Shown piece by piece: positions 7,571-14,830 of a stretch of DNA of 52,301 bases. Made by a program: the position numbers and the translations under genes. The notes under the pieces were generated by a model that saw nothing but the letters and a program-made list of their open reading frames with translations, made no database searches and was not told where the DNA came from. This DNA is from Cloacibacterium sp. (GTDB taxonomy: Bacteria; Bacteroidota; Bacteroidia; Flavobacteriales; Weeksellaceae), in NCBI GenBank assembly GCA_017995195.1, contig JAGOJI010000003.1, positions 1 to 52,301 of the forward strand, written 5' to 3'. Position 1 is the first letter of the stretch. Each line of letters opens with the position of its first letter.

Positions 7571-8129
7571 GCTGTAACACCTTTACAATGGCTTTCGGAA
7601 AAATCTCATATTCTACCTGATGAACTTTTTGTGCTAAAGTTTCCGGCGTATCGTTTTCATCAACATCAAATTTTCCTTGCAGAATGATTTCACCTTCATC
7701 AATTCCTGAGGTTACGAAATGTACCGTTGCTCCACTTTCCTTCTCTTTTGCTTCAATTACGGCTTCGTGAACGTGGTGTCCCCACATTCCTTTCCCTCCG
7801 AATTTCGGCAATAATGCCGGGTGTATATTGATGATTTTACTTTTGTATTTCTCACAAAAATCTTTATTTAAAATGGAAAGGAAACCTGCCAAAACAATTA
7901 AATCGGTATTCTCCGGCAATAATTTTTCTAAATTTTCAGAAAAGTCTTTTCCTCTTTTGATGAGTTGATTCGGGATTTGATGATTTTCGGCTCTTTGCAA
8001 AGCGTAGCAATCTCGGTCTGCAACGACAAGATTAATTTTTGCATTGGGGATTTCTCCGCTTTCAATACAATCGATGATGCGTTGCAAATTGCTACCGGAA
8101 CCTGAAACTAAAATGGCTATGTTTTTCAT
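7560..8129 (-). CDS. purN: phosphoribosylglycinamide formyltransferase (GAR transformylase)
   Basis: Transfers a formyl group from 10-formyl-THF to GAR in purine synthesis. 189 residues from ATG 8129, where MKNIAILVSGSGSNLQ is the normal N-terminus; the frame stays open upstream only through repeat DNA, so a longer start is unlikely. Motifs: SGSGSNLQRI phosphate loop, LAGFLSIL, catalytic INIHPALLPKFGG, and GATVHFVTSGIDEG with the catalytic Asp. The C-terminus QLPL-stop is read from the palindromic repeat at 7489-7570, so the repeat has replaced the native 3' end by a few codons. It follows purM, with an 80-base gap full of 7-base repeats. Confidence 0.95.
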   Translation of the reverse strand: MKNIAILVSGSGSNLQRIIDCIESGEIPNAKINLVVADRDCYALQRAENHQIPNQLIKRGKDFSENLEKLLPENTDLIVLAGFLSILNKDFCEKYKSKIINIHPALLPKFGGKGMWGHHVHEAVIEAKEKESGATVHFVTSGIDEGEIILQGKFDVDENDTPETLAQKVHQVEYEIFPKAIVKVLQLPL

Positions 8130-8132
8130 TTT

Positions 8133-8217
8133 GTACAATGTACAACGTACAAAGTACAATGTATTTTCTCCACCATACTTTGTACTTTGTACTTTTTACA
8201 TTTTACATTTTACAATA
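8133..8217. repeat. degenerate heptamer repeats forming a hairpin between purM and purN
   Basis: At 8133-8163 the unit GTACAAN repeats four times with exact 7-base spacing. At 8176-8217 TACTTTG, TACTTTG, TACTTTT, TACATTT, TACATTT, TACAATA follow, also at exact 7-base spacing. The two halves are largely complementary (GTACAAAGTACAATGTA against TACTTTGTACTTTGTAC, one mismatch) around a 12-base loop. The last copies run into the 3' end of purM. Confidence 0.85.
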
Positions 8218-9196
8218 AGATAATTTTCTCTTCGTTTTCTACGATTTCCCCTACTAAATACGCATCTTCAATTAACGAAAGTGCTTTATCTGCAAGGCTT
8301 TCATCTACTACTACAACCATTCCAACGCCCATATTGAATGTTCCGAACATTTCCATTCGGTCTATATTTCCACGTTTTTCGCATTCCAGCATTACGGTTG
8401 GAATTTTGATTTTGGAAGTATCAATTTTCGCACATAAGCCATTGGGAATAACTCTCGGCACATTTTCCACCAAACCACCTCCTGTAATATGGGCAATTCC
8501 ACTGATTTCCATAGCATTCATCAGTTTTTTAATATCCTGATAATACAATCTCGTGGGAACTAAAAGCGTTTCGTGAATGGGTTTTCCTTCAAACTCTTCG
8601 TTGAAATCAGGAAAAACTTTTCTCACCAAAGAAAATCCGTTGCTGTGAAATCCTGAACTCGGCAAAGCGATGATTTTATCTCCTTTTTTAATTTTAGAGC
8701 CATCAATAATTTGGTCTTTTTCTACAATTCCTACGCAGAAACCCGCCACATCGTAATCTCCGGGTTGATACATTCCGGGCATTTCTGCGGTTTCGCCGCC
8801 AATCAAGGCACATTCGTTGTCTTTGCAGGCTTTTACCATTCCGAGAACAATTTCTGCGGCAACATTGGCATCTAACTTTCCGCAAGCCAAATAATCAAGA
8901 AAAAATAATGGTTTTGCACCGTGACAAACAATATCGTTTGCACACATCGCAAAGCAATCTATCCCGATAGAATCGTATTTTTTGGTATCCAAGGCAACTT
9001 TTAGTTTGGTTCCCACACCATCGGTTCCGCTCACCAAAACCGGATTTTTGTAACCTCCTATTTCGTAAAAAGCCCCGAAACTTCCGAGATTGTTCAACAC
9101 GTTTTTATTGTGCGTTTCTGCAACGGCAGATTTTATTTTGTCAACGGTTTTGTAGCCCTCTTCTTTGTCTACTCCGGCGGATTTGTAGGTATTCAT
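8210..9196 (-). CDS. purM: phosphoribosylformylglycinamidine cyclo-ligase (AIR synthetase)
   Basis: Makes AIR from FGAM with ATP in purine synthesis. 328 residues. YKSAGVDKEEGYKTVDKI is the N-terminal signature, VSGTDGVGTKLKVAL the ATP-binding loop, GIDCFAMCANDIVCHGAKPLFFLDY the core, GGETAEMPGMY the Mg/ATP motif, and SSGFHSNGFSLVR and HITGGGLVENVPR the C-terminal domain. All key blocks are intact. First gene of purM-purN-(DUF559)-purH. Its 5' region holds AACCTT repeats and then a strong terminator with an upstream promoter and tiny ORF (9280-9448), so expression could depend on readthrough of that terminator. Confidence 0.97.
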   Translation of the reverse strand: MNTYKSAGVDKEEGYKTVDKIKSAVAETHNKNVLNNLGSFGAFYEIGGYKNPVLVSGTDGVGTKLKVALDTKKYDSIGIDCFAMCANDIVCHGAKPLFFLDYLACGKLDANVAAEIVLGMVKACKDNECALIGGETAEMPGMYQPGDYDVAGFCVGIVEKDQIIDGSKIKKGDKIIALPSSGFHSNGFSLVRKVFPDFNEEFEGKPIHETLLVPTRLYYQDIKKLMNAMEISGIAHITGGGLVENVPRVIPNGLCAKIDTSKIKIPTVMLECEKRGNIDRMEMFGTFNMGVGMVVVVDESLADKALSLIEDAYLVGEIVENEEKIILL

Positions 9197-9243
9197 TTGT
9201 TTTAAATTTCTGATTCCGAGTTTAAATTTTATTTTTCATATTA

Positions 9244-9277
9244 AAACCTTAAAGGTTCTTCGAAACCTTCAAGGTTC
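9244..9277. repeat. tandem palindromes AAACCTTnAAGGTT
   Basis: Two copies spaced 19 bases apart (AAACCTTAAAGGTT and AAACCTTCAAGGTT), each self-complementary, lie in the 5' leader of purM. A single copy occurs again at 17859-17873. A short dispersed palindrome is the simplest reading. Confidence 0.6.
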
Positions 9278-9279
9278 AT

Positions 9280-9318
9280 AAAAAAAGCCGACAATCTCTC
9301 TGACCGTCGGCTTTTTTC
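9280..9318 (-). terminator. strong intrinsic terminator upstream of purM
   Basis: A 12-bp perfect stem AAAAAAGCCGAC (9281-9292)/GTCGGCTTTTTT (9306-9317) with a 13-base loop. It works on paper in both directions. On the minus strand it directly follows the tandem stop codons of the tiny ORF at 9324-9395 and precedes purM. Confidence 0.9.
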
Positions 9319-9323
9319 GTTTA

Positions 9324-9395
9324 TTAAGGAGCACATTTAGGCTTTCCATGTACTTGGAAATTTTCTTTGCCGAAATAATGCTTCAATGATTTCAA
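9324..9395 (-). CDS. candidate 23-residue microprotein or leader peptide
   Basis: The ORF starts with TTG at 9395 and ends with tandem TAA TAA stops (9326-9321). The peptide begins (M)KSLKHYFGKENF and ends VHGKPKCAP; it is basic and has one Cys. A flavobacterial-type promoter (9448-9417) lies just upstream and a strong terminator starts only a few bases after the stops, so promoter, ORF and terminator make a complete unit. I do not recognise the peptide. It could be a small protein gene of its own, or a leader controlling the purine operon through the terminator. ORFs this short can also occur by chance. Confidence 0.4.
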   Translation of the reverse strand: MKSLKHYFGKENFQVHGKPKCAP

Positions 9396-9398
9396 AAG

Positions 9399-9436
9399 GA
9401 TTAAAATTTCTTTTTGCAAAAATAGAAATTTTAATC
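9399..9436. promoter_or_regulatory. 12-bp inverted repeat overlapping a -7 box
   Basis: GATTAAAATTTC (9399-9410) and GAAATTTTAATC (9425-9436) are perfect inverted arms. The 14-base loop contains the minus-strand box TATTTTTG (9424-9417). It may be an operator covering the promoter or the AT-rich terminator of the gene ending at 9465; the sequence does not decide. Confidence 0.45.
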
Positions 9437-9448
9437 TATTAAAACCAA
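9417..9448 (-). promoter_or_regulatory. promoter upstream of the tiny ORF and purM
   Basis: On the minus strand TTG (9448-9446), 21 bases, TATTTTTG (9424-9417), a match to TTG-N17-23-TAnnTTTG. Transcription would start near 9411, about 16 bases before the TTG start of the tiny ORF. Confidence 0.5.
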
Positions 9449-9464
9449 TGCTTTACTCTACTTT

Positions 9465-9830
9465 TTACTTCATACTCACAATTTTATCCACTACATACAC
9501 TGTATTCCCTCTCCAAGGCAGAGCTCCATGATATTCTTTATAATGCAAATCAAAATGTTTTCCGCTATTGCTCTCCAATTGTTTGAAAACTTCTTCGCTT
9601 TCTATGGAAAATTCGAATTCGTAACTGGTTAATGCTCCGGTTTTATTGTTCTTGCCAAAACCTTCTTGTACCAGTTTTCCTTCGTATGTTTTAAAAACAT
9701 TGCCCTTATGAACGGCATAATTCAGATAACCCGATTTTACCCCTTCTCCGAAAACATAAAAATATTTGAACCAAACAAATGCAGACAAACCCAATAACAG
9801 CGTAACTAAACCGATGATAAAGTATTTCAT
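9465..9830 (-). CDS. conserved-looking small membrane-anchored protein of unknown function
   Basis: 121 residues. One N-terminal hydrophobic helix (about 2-20, YFIIGLVTLLLGLSAFVWF) is followed by a soluble beta-rich part with GEGVKSGYLNY, FKTYEGKLVQEGFG, YEFEFSIESEEVFKQL and the ending WRGNTVYVVDKIVSMK. The body probably faces the periplasm. No catalytic motif or named domain is recognised. Length and topology suggest a conserved Bacteroidetes family rather than a random ORF. It sits upstream of the purM leader on the same strand, with a hairpin-type element between. Confidence 0.7.
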   Translation of the reverse strand: MKYFIIGLVTLLLGLSAFVWFKYFYVFGEGVKSGYLNYAVHKGNVFKTYEGKLVQEGFGKNNKTGALTSYEFEFSIESEEVFKQLESNSGKHFDLHYKEYHGALPWRGNTVYVVDKIVSMK

Positions 9831-9892
9831 TTTTTCTATTTTTTTGTTGGATTAATGACTCACTAAAGTCATCTATCCAAATTCATAACAAT

Positions 9893-11035
9893 CTATTTTT
9901 TCCCGATGGCTCTGGAAATTACAATTTTCTGAATTTCCGAAGTTCCTTCATAGATTTGAGTAATCTTAGCATCACGCATCAATCGCTCTACATGATATTC
10001 TTTTACATAGCCATATCCTCCGTGAATCTGAACAGCCTCTATAGTAGTATCCATCGCCACTTGCGAAGCATAGAGTTTTGCCATTGCACCACTTTCGGAA
10101 ATGTCTTTTCCTTCATCTTTTTCTACTGCGGCTTTGTAACAAAGCATTCTTGCCGCCATAACATTCACATGCATATCGGCTAATTTAAAGGCAATAGCTT
10201 GGTGGTTGATGATTTCGGTACCAAAGGCTTTTCTTTCTTTGGCATATTTCAAAGCTAATTCATAAGCACCGGACGCAATTCCCAATGCCTGAGATGCAAT
10301 CCCTATTCTTCCTCCGTTCAGAACCTGCATTGCAAAGCTAAACCCGAATCCATCTTCACCAATTCTATTTTCTTTAGGCACTTTAACATCAGTAAACATC
10401 AAAGAATGGGTATCGCTCCCACGGATTCCTAACTTATCTTCTTTTTTACCTACCGTAAAGCCTTCCCAGTCTTTTTCTACAATAAAAGCATTGATTCCCT
10501 TATGTCTTTTTTCAGGATAGGTTTGGGCAATCACGATATAATATTGTGCATTTCCTCCGTTGGTAATCCAGTTTTTGGTGCCATTGAGCAAATAATAATC
10601 ACCCATATCTATTGCTGTGGTTTTCTGTGAAGTTGCATCTGATCCTGCTTCGGGTTCAGAAAGGGCAAAAGCTCCTATTACTTCTCCTTTGGCTAAAGGC
10701 GTAAGGTATTTTATTTTTTGTTCTTCGCTGGCAAATTTTTCGAGTCCTGCACAAACCAAAGAGTTGTTTACAGACATTACCACCGCAGCAGAGGCATCTA
10801 TTTTTGCAATTTCTTCCATTGCCAGAACATAAGAAACGCTATCCATACCTGCACCGCCATATTTGGGATCCACCATCATTCCTAAAAAACCTAATTCTCC
10901 CATTTTTTTCACTTGCTCGTAAGGGAATTTTTGTTCCGCGTCCCGTTCTATAACGCCCGGCAGCAATTCTGTTTGTGCAAAGTCCCTCGCGGCTTGCTGA
11001 ATCATCAGTTGTTCTTCAGATAAATTAAAATCCAT
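9893..11035 (-). CDS. acyl-CoA dehydrogenase
   Basis: 380 residues, the normal length of short/medium-chain FAD-dependent acyl-CoA dehydrogenases. MDFNLSEEQLMIQQAARDFA is the N-terminal helix domain, GAFALSEPEAGSDA and NGTKNWITNG are the FAD/acyl-binding blocks, and the C-terminal helix domain ends in RDAKITQIYEGTSEIQ with the catalytic Glu near residue 363. It oxidises acyl-CoA to 2-enoyl-CoA, passing electrons to ETF. Chain length is not clear; the form resembles butyryl-CoA/short-chain enzymes. It is divergent from the acyl-CoA ligase at 11275, so the shared 239-base region may co-regulate fatty acid use. Confidence 0.93.
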   Translation of the reverse strand: MDFNLSEEQLMIQQAARDFAQTELLPGVIERDAEQKFPYEQVKKMGELGFLGMMVDPKYGGAGMDSVSYVLAMEEIAKIDASAAVVMSVNNSLVCAGLEKFASEEQKIKYLTPLAKGEVIGAFALSEPEAGSDATSQKTTAIDMGDYYLLNGTKNWITNGGNAQYYIVIAQTYPEKRHKGINAFIVEKDWEGFTVGKKEDKLGIRGSDTHSLMFTDVKVPKENRIGEDGFGFSFAMQVLNGGRIGIASQALGIASGAYELALKYAKERKAFGTEIINHQAIAFKLADMHVNVMAARMLCYKAAVEKDEGKDISESGAMAKLYASQVAMDTTIEAVQIHGGYGYVKEYHVERLMRDAKITQIYEGTSEIQKIVISRAIGKK

Positions 11036-11123
11036 AGTTTTATTTAAAATTTATTTGGGGGTAAATTTACACTTTTTGAAATATTTGTAGAAAAAATTTT
11101 ATTGTTCGTAACTATTGTAACTA

Positions 11124-11139
11124 TTTACTACATAGTAAA
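11124..11139. promoter_or_regulatory. palindromic operator candidate TTTACTA-CA-TAGTAAA
   Basis: A perfect 7-bp inverted repeat with a 2-base centre lies in the divergent region between the acyl-CoA dehydrogenase and the acyl-CoA ligase. Its form suits a dimeric regulator such as TetR or FadR types. It shares the core TAGTA with the element at 13797-13811, but the half-sites differ in order. Confidence 0.4.
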
Positions 11140-11210
11140 ATATTGCATTTTTCTCTTATCGATATTATTTATTTCAATAGTAAAAAATTTTTTATAATTT
11201 CTTTATGAAA

Positions 11211-11218
11211 TATCTTTG
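11211..11218 (+). promoter_or_regulatory. -7 box of the acyl-CoA ligase promoter
   Basis: TATCTTTG matches TAnnTTTG, 56 bases before the ATG at 11275. A clear -33 TTG at the right spacing is not seen, so the call rests on the single box. Confidence 0.45.
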
Positions 11219-11274
11219 AGAGAGCTTCATTTATTAAAAAAATGTTATTTTTACCCTAACAAAATTATAAAACT

Positions 11275-13044
11275 ATGTCTATTACAAGATTGTTCGACTT
11301 TGCACATGATTCTCTGAAAAGATTTCCAAAAGAAGATCTTTTGGCTACTAAATATAACGGTGAGTGGAGAAAAACCTCATCACAGCAATTCATTAATCAC
11401 GGAAATAGGATTTCAAGAGGTTTGTTGAAACTGGGGATTAATCCGGGAGACAAAATAGGGCTTATTTCTACTACCAACCGCACGGAATGGTGTGTAGCAG
11501 AACTTGGAATTTCTCAGATAGGAGCAGTTTCGGTTCCGGTATACCCTACCATAAGTGTAGAAGATTACACCTATATTTTCAATAATGCCGAAATTAAATA
11601 TTGTTTTGTATCGGATAAAGATTTATACGACAAATTAGTAAAGGTAAAAGATCATGTAGCCTCGCTGGTAGGAATTTTTACTTTCGATGAAGTAGAAGGT
11701 GCTCCCAACTGGCAAGAGGTTTTGGATTTGGGCGAAGACGAGAGCAGCCAACAAGAGGTAGAAGATTTGGCTAATCAGGTAAATGGAGATGATTTGGCAA
11801 CCATTATCTACACTTCCGGAACTACAGGACGCCCCAAAGGTGTTATGCTTACCCACAGAAATATTGTAGCCAATGTTTTAGCTTCTGACCACCGAATACC
11901 TCGAGAAAAAATCAATTATAAAGATTTAAAAGCCTTAAGTTTTCTCCCTATCTGCCACGTATTCGAACGCATGATTTATTATCTGTTTCTGTACAACGGA
12001 TTTTCTATTTATTTTGCCGAAAGCATCGAAAAAATAGGAGATAATGTAAAAGAGGTAAAACCACACTACATGACCGTAGTCCCGAGACTGGTAGAGAAAG
12101 TTTTTGATAAGATTTATGACAAAGGGGTAAACTCGGGAGGATTAAAAAAAATGATTTTCCTTTGGGCTCTCAACCTTATAGAAGACTACAAAATAGGACA
12201 GCCAAAATCTCTTAAACACAGAATTGCCGATAAATTAGTCTTCTCCAAATGGCGTGAAGGCTTGGGAGGCAACTTAATTACTTTGGTATCCGGTTCTGCT
12301 GCCCTTTCTTCAAGGCTAAACACGCTTTTCCACGGGGCAGGAATCCCTATTTTGGAAGGTTATGGTTTAACGGAAACTTCTCCCGTTATCTCAGTAAATA
12401 GTTTCGAAAGAGTGAAAATAGGCTCTGTGGGACACCCTTTGGATAATCTTGATGTAAAAATTGCCGAAGATGGTGAAATTACCGTAAAAGGACCCAACGT
12501 ATTTCAGGGATATTATAAAAACGAAGAACAAACCAAAGAGGCTTTTACAGAAGATGGCTATTTCAAAACAGGAGATATTGGACATATTGATAACGAAGGC
12601 TTCCTCATCATCACAGACCGTAAAAAAGAAATGTTCAAAACTTCGAGTGGTAAATATGTAGCTCCTCAGGTTATCGAAAATCAGGCGAAGGCTTCTAAAT
12701 TTATCGAACAAATCATGGTAGTAGGTGATGGCGAAAAAATGCCGTGTGCACTGGTACAGCCCGATTTTAATTTCGCAAAAGGATGGGCAGAAAGACATCG
12801 GGTAAAAGTCGGAAAAACTCCTGCTGAAATTGCGAAAAGCCCAGAACTTAAAGCTAGAATTGAGAAAGAAATTGCCAAACTAAACGAAACCCTTGGCAAT
12901 TGGGAAAAAATAAAAAGAATAGAGCTAACCCCCGAGGTTTGGACCATAGAAAGCGGAATGCTTACCCCAACCATGAAACTGAAAAGAAAAGTGGTAAAGG
13001 AAAAATTCCAAGATTTATATAATAAATTATACGAACGAGAATAA
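11275..13044 (+). CDS. long-chain fatty acid-CoA ligase (AMP-forming)
   Basis: 589 residues. Adenylate-forming enzyme: the P-loop-like YTSGTTGRPKGVMLTH lies near residues 179-194, GYGLTETSPV binds the adenylate, YFKTGDIGHIDNEGFLIITDRKKEMFKTSSGK is the hinge and acyl-activation region, and MKLKRKVV carries the C-terminal Lys region. It activates fatty acids to acyl-CoA at the inner face of the membrane, feeding beta-oxidation or lipid synthesis. It is divergent from an acyl-CoA dehydrogenase and convergent with a TetR gene. The stop at 13042-13044 is followed at once by a shared terminator. Confidence 0.94.
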   Translation: MSITRLFDFAHDSLKRFPKEDLLATKYNGEWRKTSSQQFINHGNRISRGLLKLGINPGDKIGLISTTNRTEWCVAELGISQIGAVSVPVYPTISVEDYTYIFNNAEIKYCFVSDKDLYDKLVKVKDHVASLVGIFTFDEVEGAPNWQEVLDLGEDESSQQEVEDLANQVNGDDLATIIYTSGTTGRPKGVMLTHRNIVANVLASDHRIPREKINYKDLKALSFLPICHVFERMIYYLFLYNGFSIYFAESIEKIGDNVKEVKPHYMTVVPRLVEKVFDKIYDKGVNSGGLKKMIFLWALNLIEDYKIGQPKSLKHRIADKLVFSKWREGLGGNLITLVSGSAALSSRLNTLFHGAGIPILEGYGLTETSPVISVNSFERVKIGSVGHPLDNLDVKIAEDGEITVKGPNVFQGYYKNEEQTKEAFTEDGYFKTGDIGHIDNEGFLIITDRKKEMFKTSSGKYVAPQVIENQAKASKFIEQIMVVGDGEKMPCALVQPDFNFAKGWAERHRVKVGKTPAEIAKSPELKARIEKEIAKLNETLGNWEKIKRIELTPEVWTIESGMLTPTMKLKRKVVKEKFQDLYNKLYERE

Positions 13045-13046
13045 AT

Positions 13047-13074
13047 AAAAAATGCGTCTTAAGACGCATTTTTT
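13047..13074. terminator. bidirectional terminator between acyl-CoA ligase and tetR
   Basis: A perfect palindrome AAAAAATGCGTCTT/AAGACGCATTTTTT. The tetR stop codon and its last codons lie inside the palindrome (TCT TAA at its centre), so the hairpin serves both convergent genes. Confidence 0.9.
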
Positions 13075-13748
13075 TTATCACCTAATACAGAAAACAATAA
13101 ATTCTCTAAATATTTATACGTAAAATTATCTGTTTTGTGATTTGCTGCATCCGTAAGGTTCGGAAGATAGTTGCTAAAATATTGTTGATGATGAGAGGCT
13201 TCTATTAAAGTAGTACTCAATGATCTTGGAAAGAGGTATTCAGAGTTATATTCCGAAATTACTTCTGCTATTCTGGCACTTAGATTTTTATAAGGTTTAA
13301 AAACTTCTTCTTTATTAATTTCTACAACCTCTTTTACCAAATACACCTTGCTGCTTTCGGCAATGATAATCCTGTTTAATTTAAACATATTATATTCAAA
13401 CTCACTTTGATTTTCTTCAAATTCATCAGTCAAAAGATGAAGAATGGTTTTGAGTTTTTCGCGATTATCAACAATATTCTCAAGTTTTATGTTGACTAAA
13501 AACTCCATGTAAGACCAATACCAATTCAATATATACAATAATATTCTATGTTTATTTTCAAAATATCTATAGATTGAAGCTTCTGTACTATTGATCTCGA
13601 CAGCCAATTTTTTAAATGTAAAATTTTCAAAACCTATGTCAGCAATTAGTTCAATTGCCTTCTTGATCATCATTTTGCCTAATTCACTATTTTCAGGATC
13701 TCTTAAATAGATTTTATCATTAATTAAGAATTTAACTTGATATTCCAT
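13059..13748 (-). CDS. TetR/AcrR family transcriptional regulator
   Basis: 229 residues from ATG 13748 (a TTG two codons upstream is possible). The HTH region is plain: MMIKKAIELIADIGFENFTFKKLAVEINSTEASIYRYF (about 27-64), the usual TetR first three helices. An all-helical C-terminal ligand domain follows with no recognised pocket. Its stop lies in the shared terminator. It is divergent from the carbonic anhydrase gene, and an inverted repeat AATAGT-ATT-ACTATT (13797-13811) sits 49 bases from its start. Autoregulation and control of the carbonic anhydrase, or of the fatty acid genes, are the natural guesses, but the ligand cannot be read from sequence. Confidence 0.88.
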   Translation of the reverse strand: MEYQVKFLINDKIYLRDPENSELGKMMIKKAIELIADIGFENFTFKKLAVEINSTEASIYRYFENKHRILLYILNWYWSYMEFLVNIKLENIVDNREKLKTILHLLTDEFEENQSEFEYNMFKLNRIIIAESSKVYLVKEVVEINKEEVFKPYKNLSARIAEVISEYNSEYLFPRSLSTTLIEASHHQQYFSNYLPNLTDAANHKTDNFTYKYLENLLFSVLGDKKNAS

Positions 13749-13796
13749 TGTCAATTTTTTGTGTTCGAAATATACAAAAATAAAAATATTTTTTTT

Positions 13797-13811
13797 AATA
13801 GTATTACTATT
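13797..13811. promoter_or_regulatory. inverted repeat, candidate TetR operator
   Basis: AATAGT-ATT-ACTATT lies in the divergent tetR/carbonic anhydrase region, 17 bases upstream of the plus-strand TATATTTG box. This is where a repressor would cover the -33 region. Confidence 0.5.
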
Positions 13812-13827
13812 ATTAAATATATTTTTA

Positions 13828-13835
13828 TATATTTG
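13828..13835 (+). promoter_or_regulatory. -7 box of the carbonic anhydrase promoter
   Basis: TATATTTG matches TAnnTTTG. The ATG is at 13914, giving a leader of about 70 bases. Confidence 0.5.
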
Positions 13836-13913
13836 CTAAAAGTAAAACAAAAACAAAACAAAACGGAAAAGCCGAACACCGTATTACAAAGTAGGCAAAA
13901 AAAATAACACATT

Positions 13914-14657
13914 ATGAATAGAATCAAATTAATTTTTAGCATTTTAGCATTAGGCTCATTAGCAGCTTGTAGCAATACAAATCAAAAGGCAATTGCAGGA
14001 AGTAAAAACAATACAGGGAAACCCAAAGCACTCGTACAAGATGTTTTAACTAAAGAACAAAGAGATGCACTTACCCCTGAGCAAATTATTCAATCCTTCA
14101 AAGATGGGAACGAACGATATATCAAAAAAGAACTTACCGCCAGAGACCATTCACAGCAAATAAGAAAAAGTGCAACAGGACAATATCCGAAAGCAGTTGT
14201 TCTATCTTGTTTGGACAGTCGTGTACCTGTAGAAGATGTTTTTGATAAGGGTATCGGCGATATTTTTGTAGGTAGAGTTGCGGGTAATTTTGTAAATGAA
14301 GACTTATTAGGCAGCATGGAGTTTGGCTGTAAGGTTGCCGGAGCAAAGGTGATTTTAGTTCTTGGTCATGAGCATTGTGGTGCCATAAAATCGGCTATTG
14401 ATGATGTGAAACTGGGAAATATTACAGCTATGCTAAGTAAAATTCGTCCGGCAGTTGAAAAAGCAGAATATAGCGGAGAGAGAAATTCTAAAAATGAAGA
14501 ATTTGTACATAAAGTATGTGAAAGTAATGTAAAGCACACTATTGAACAGATAAGAGCCAAAAGTGCTATTTTAAAAGAAATGGAAAATAAAGGAGAAATA
14601 AAAATTATAGGAGGAATATATGATTTGGATAGTGGCAAAGTGAGTTTTTTGGAATAA
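13914..14657 (+). CDS. beta-class carbonic anhydrase, lipoprotein
   Basis: 247 residues. A lipoprotein signal precedes the lipobox SLAAC with Cys19, followed by a polar linker to about residue 55. The catalytic domain shows VVLSCLDSRVPVEDVFDKGIGD (Zn Cys and the Asp-Arg dyad), GRVAGN, and LGHEHCGAIKSAI (Zn His and Cys), all three zinc ligands in place. It interconverts CO2 and bicarbonate. The lipobox residue after Cys is Ser, so the protein is probably anchored in an outer or periplasmic membrane leaflet, unlike the usual cytoplasmic beta-CA. The neighbouring divergent TetR regulator suggests controlled expression. It ends before a convergent terminator at 14788-14813. Confidence 0.93.
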   Translation: MNRIKLIFSILALGSLAACSNTNQKAIAGSKNNTGKPKALVQDVLTKEQRDALTPEQIIQSFKDGNERYIKKELTARDHSQQIRKSATGQYPKAVVLSCLDSRVPVEDVFDKGIGDIFVGRVAGNFVNEDLLGSMEFGCKVAGAKVILVLGHEHCGAIKSAIDDVKLGNITAMLSKIRPAVEKAEYSGERNSKNEEFVHKVCESNVKHTIEQIRAKSAILKEMENKGEIKIIGGIYDLDSGKVSFLE

Positions 14658-14787
14658 AAACTATCTACAACATTGCATAACTGAAAGTACGGGTTAGGTA
14701 AAACATATCAAAAAAAACACGTAAAAATCAGTTATTATAAATATTTAGTTATATTGTTTTTTCATAATCATTAGTTTTTTTTAGGAA

Positions 14788-14813
14788 AATGCCCCTTCAA
14801 AAAAAGGGGCATT
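14788..14813. terminator. bidirectional terminator
   Basis: AATGCCCCTT/AAGGGGCATT with a six-base loop lies between the convergent carbonic anhydrase and alcohol dehydrogenase genes. Confidence 0.85.
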
Positions 14814-14830
14814 ATTACTTCTAAAATTTT

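Noticed and set aside
8130-8159. Longer PurN start
   Set aside because: The added residues come from the 7-base repeat tract and precede the normal MKNIAILVSG N-terminus.
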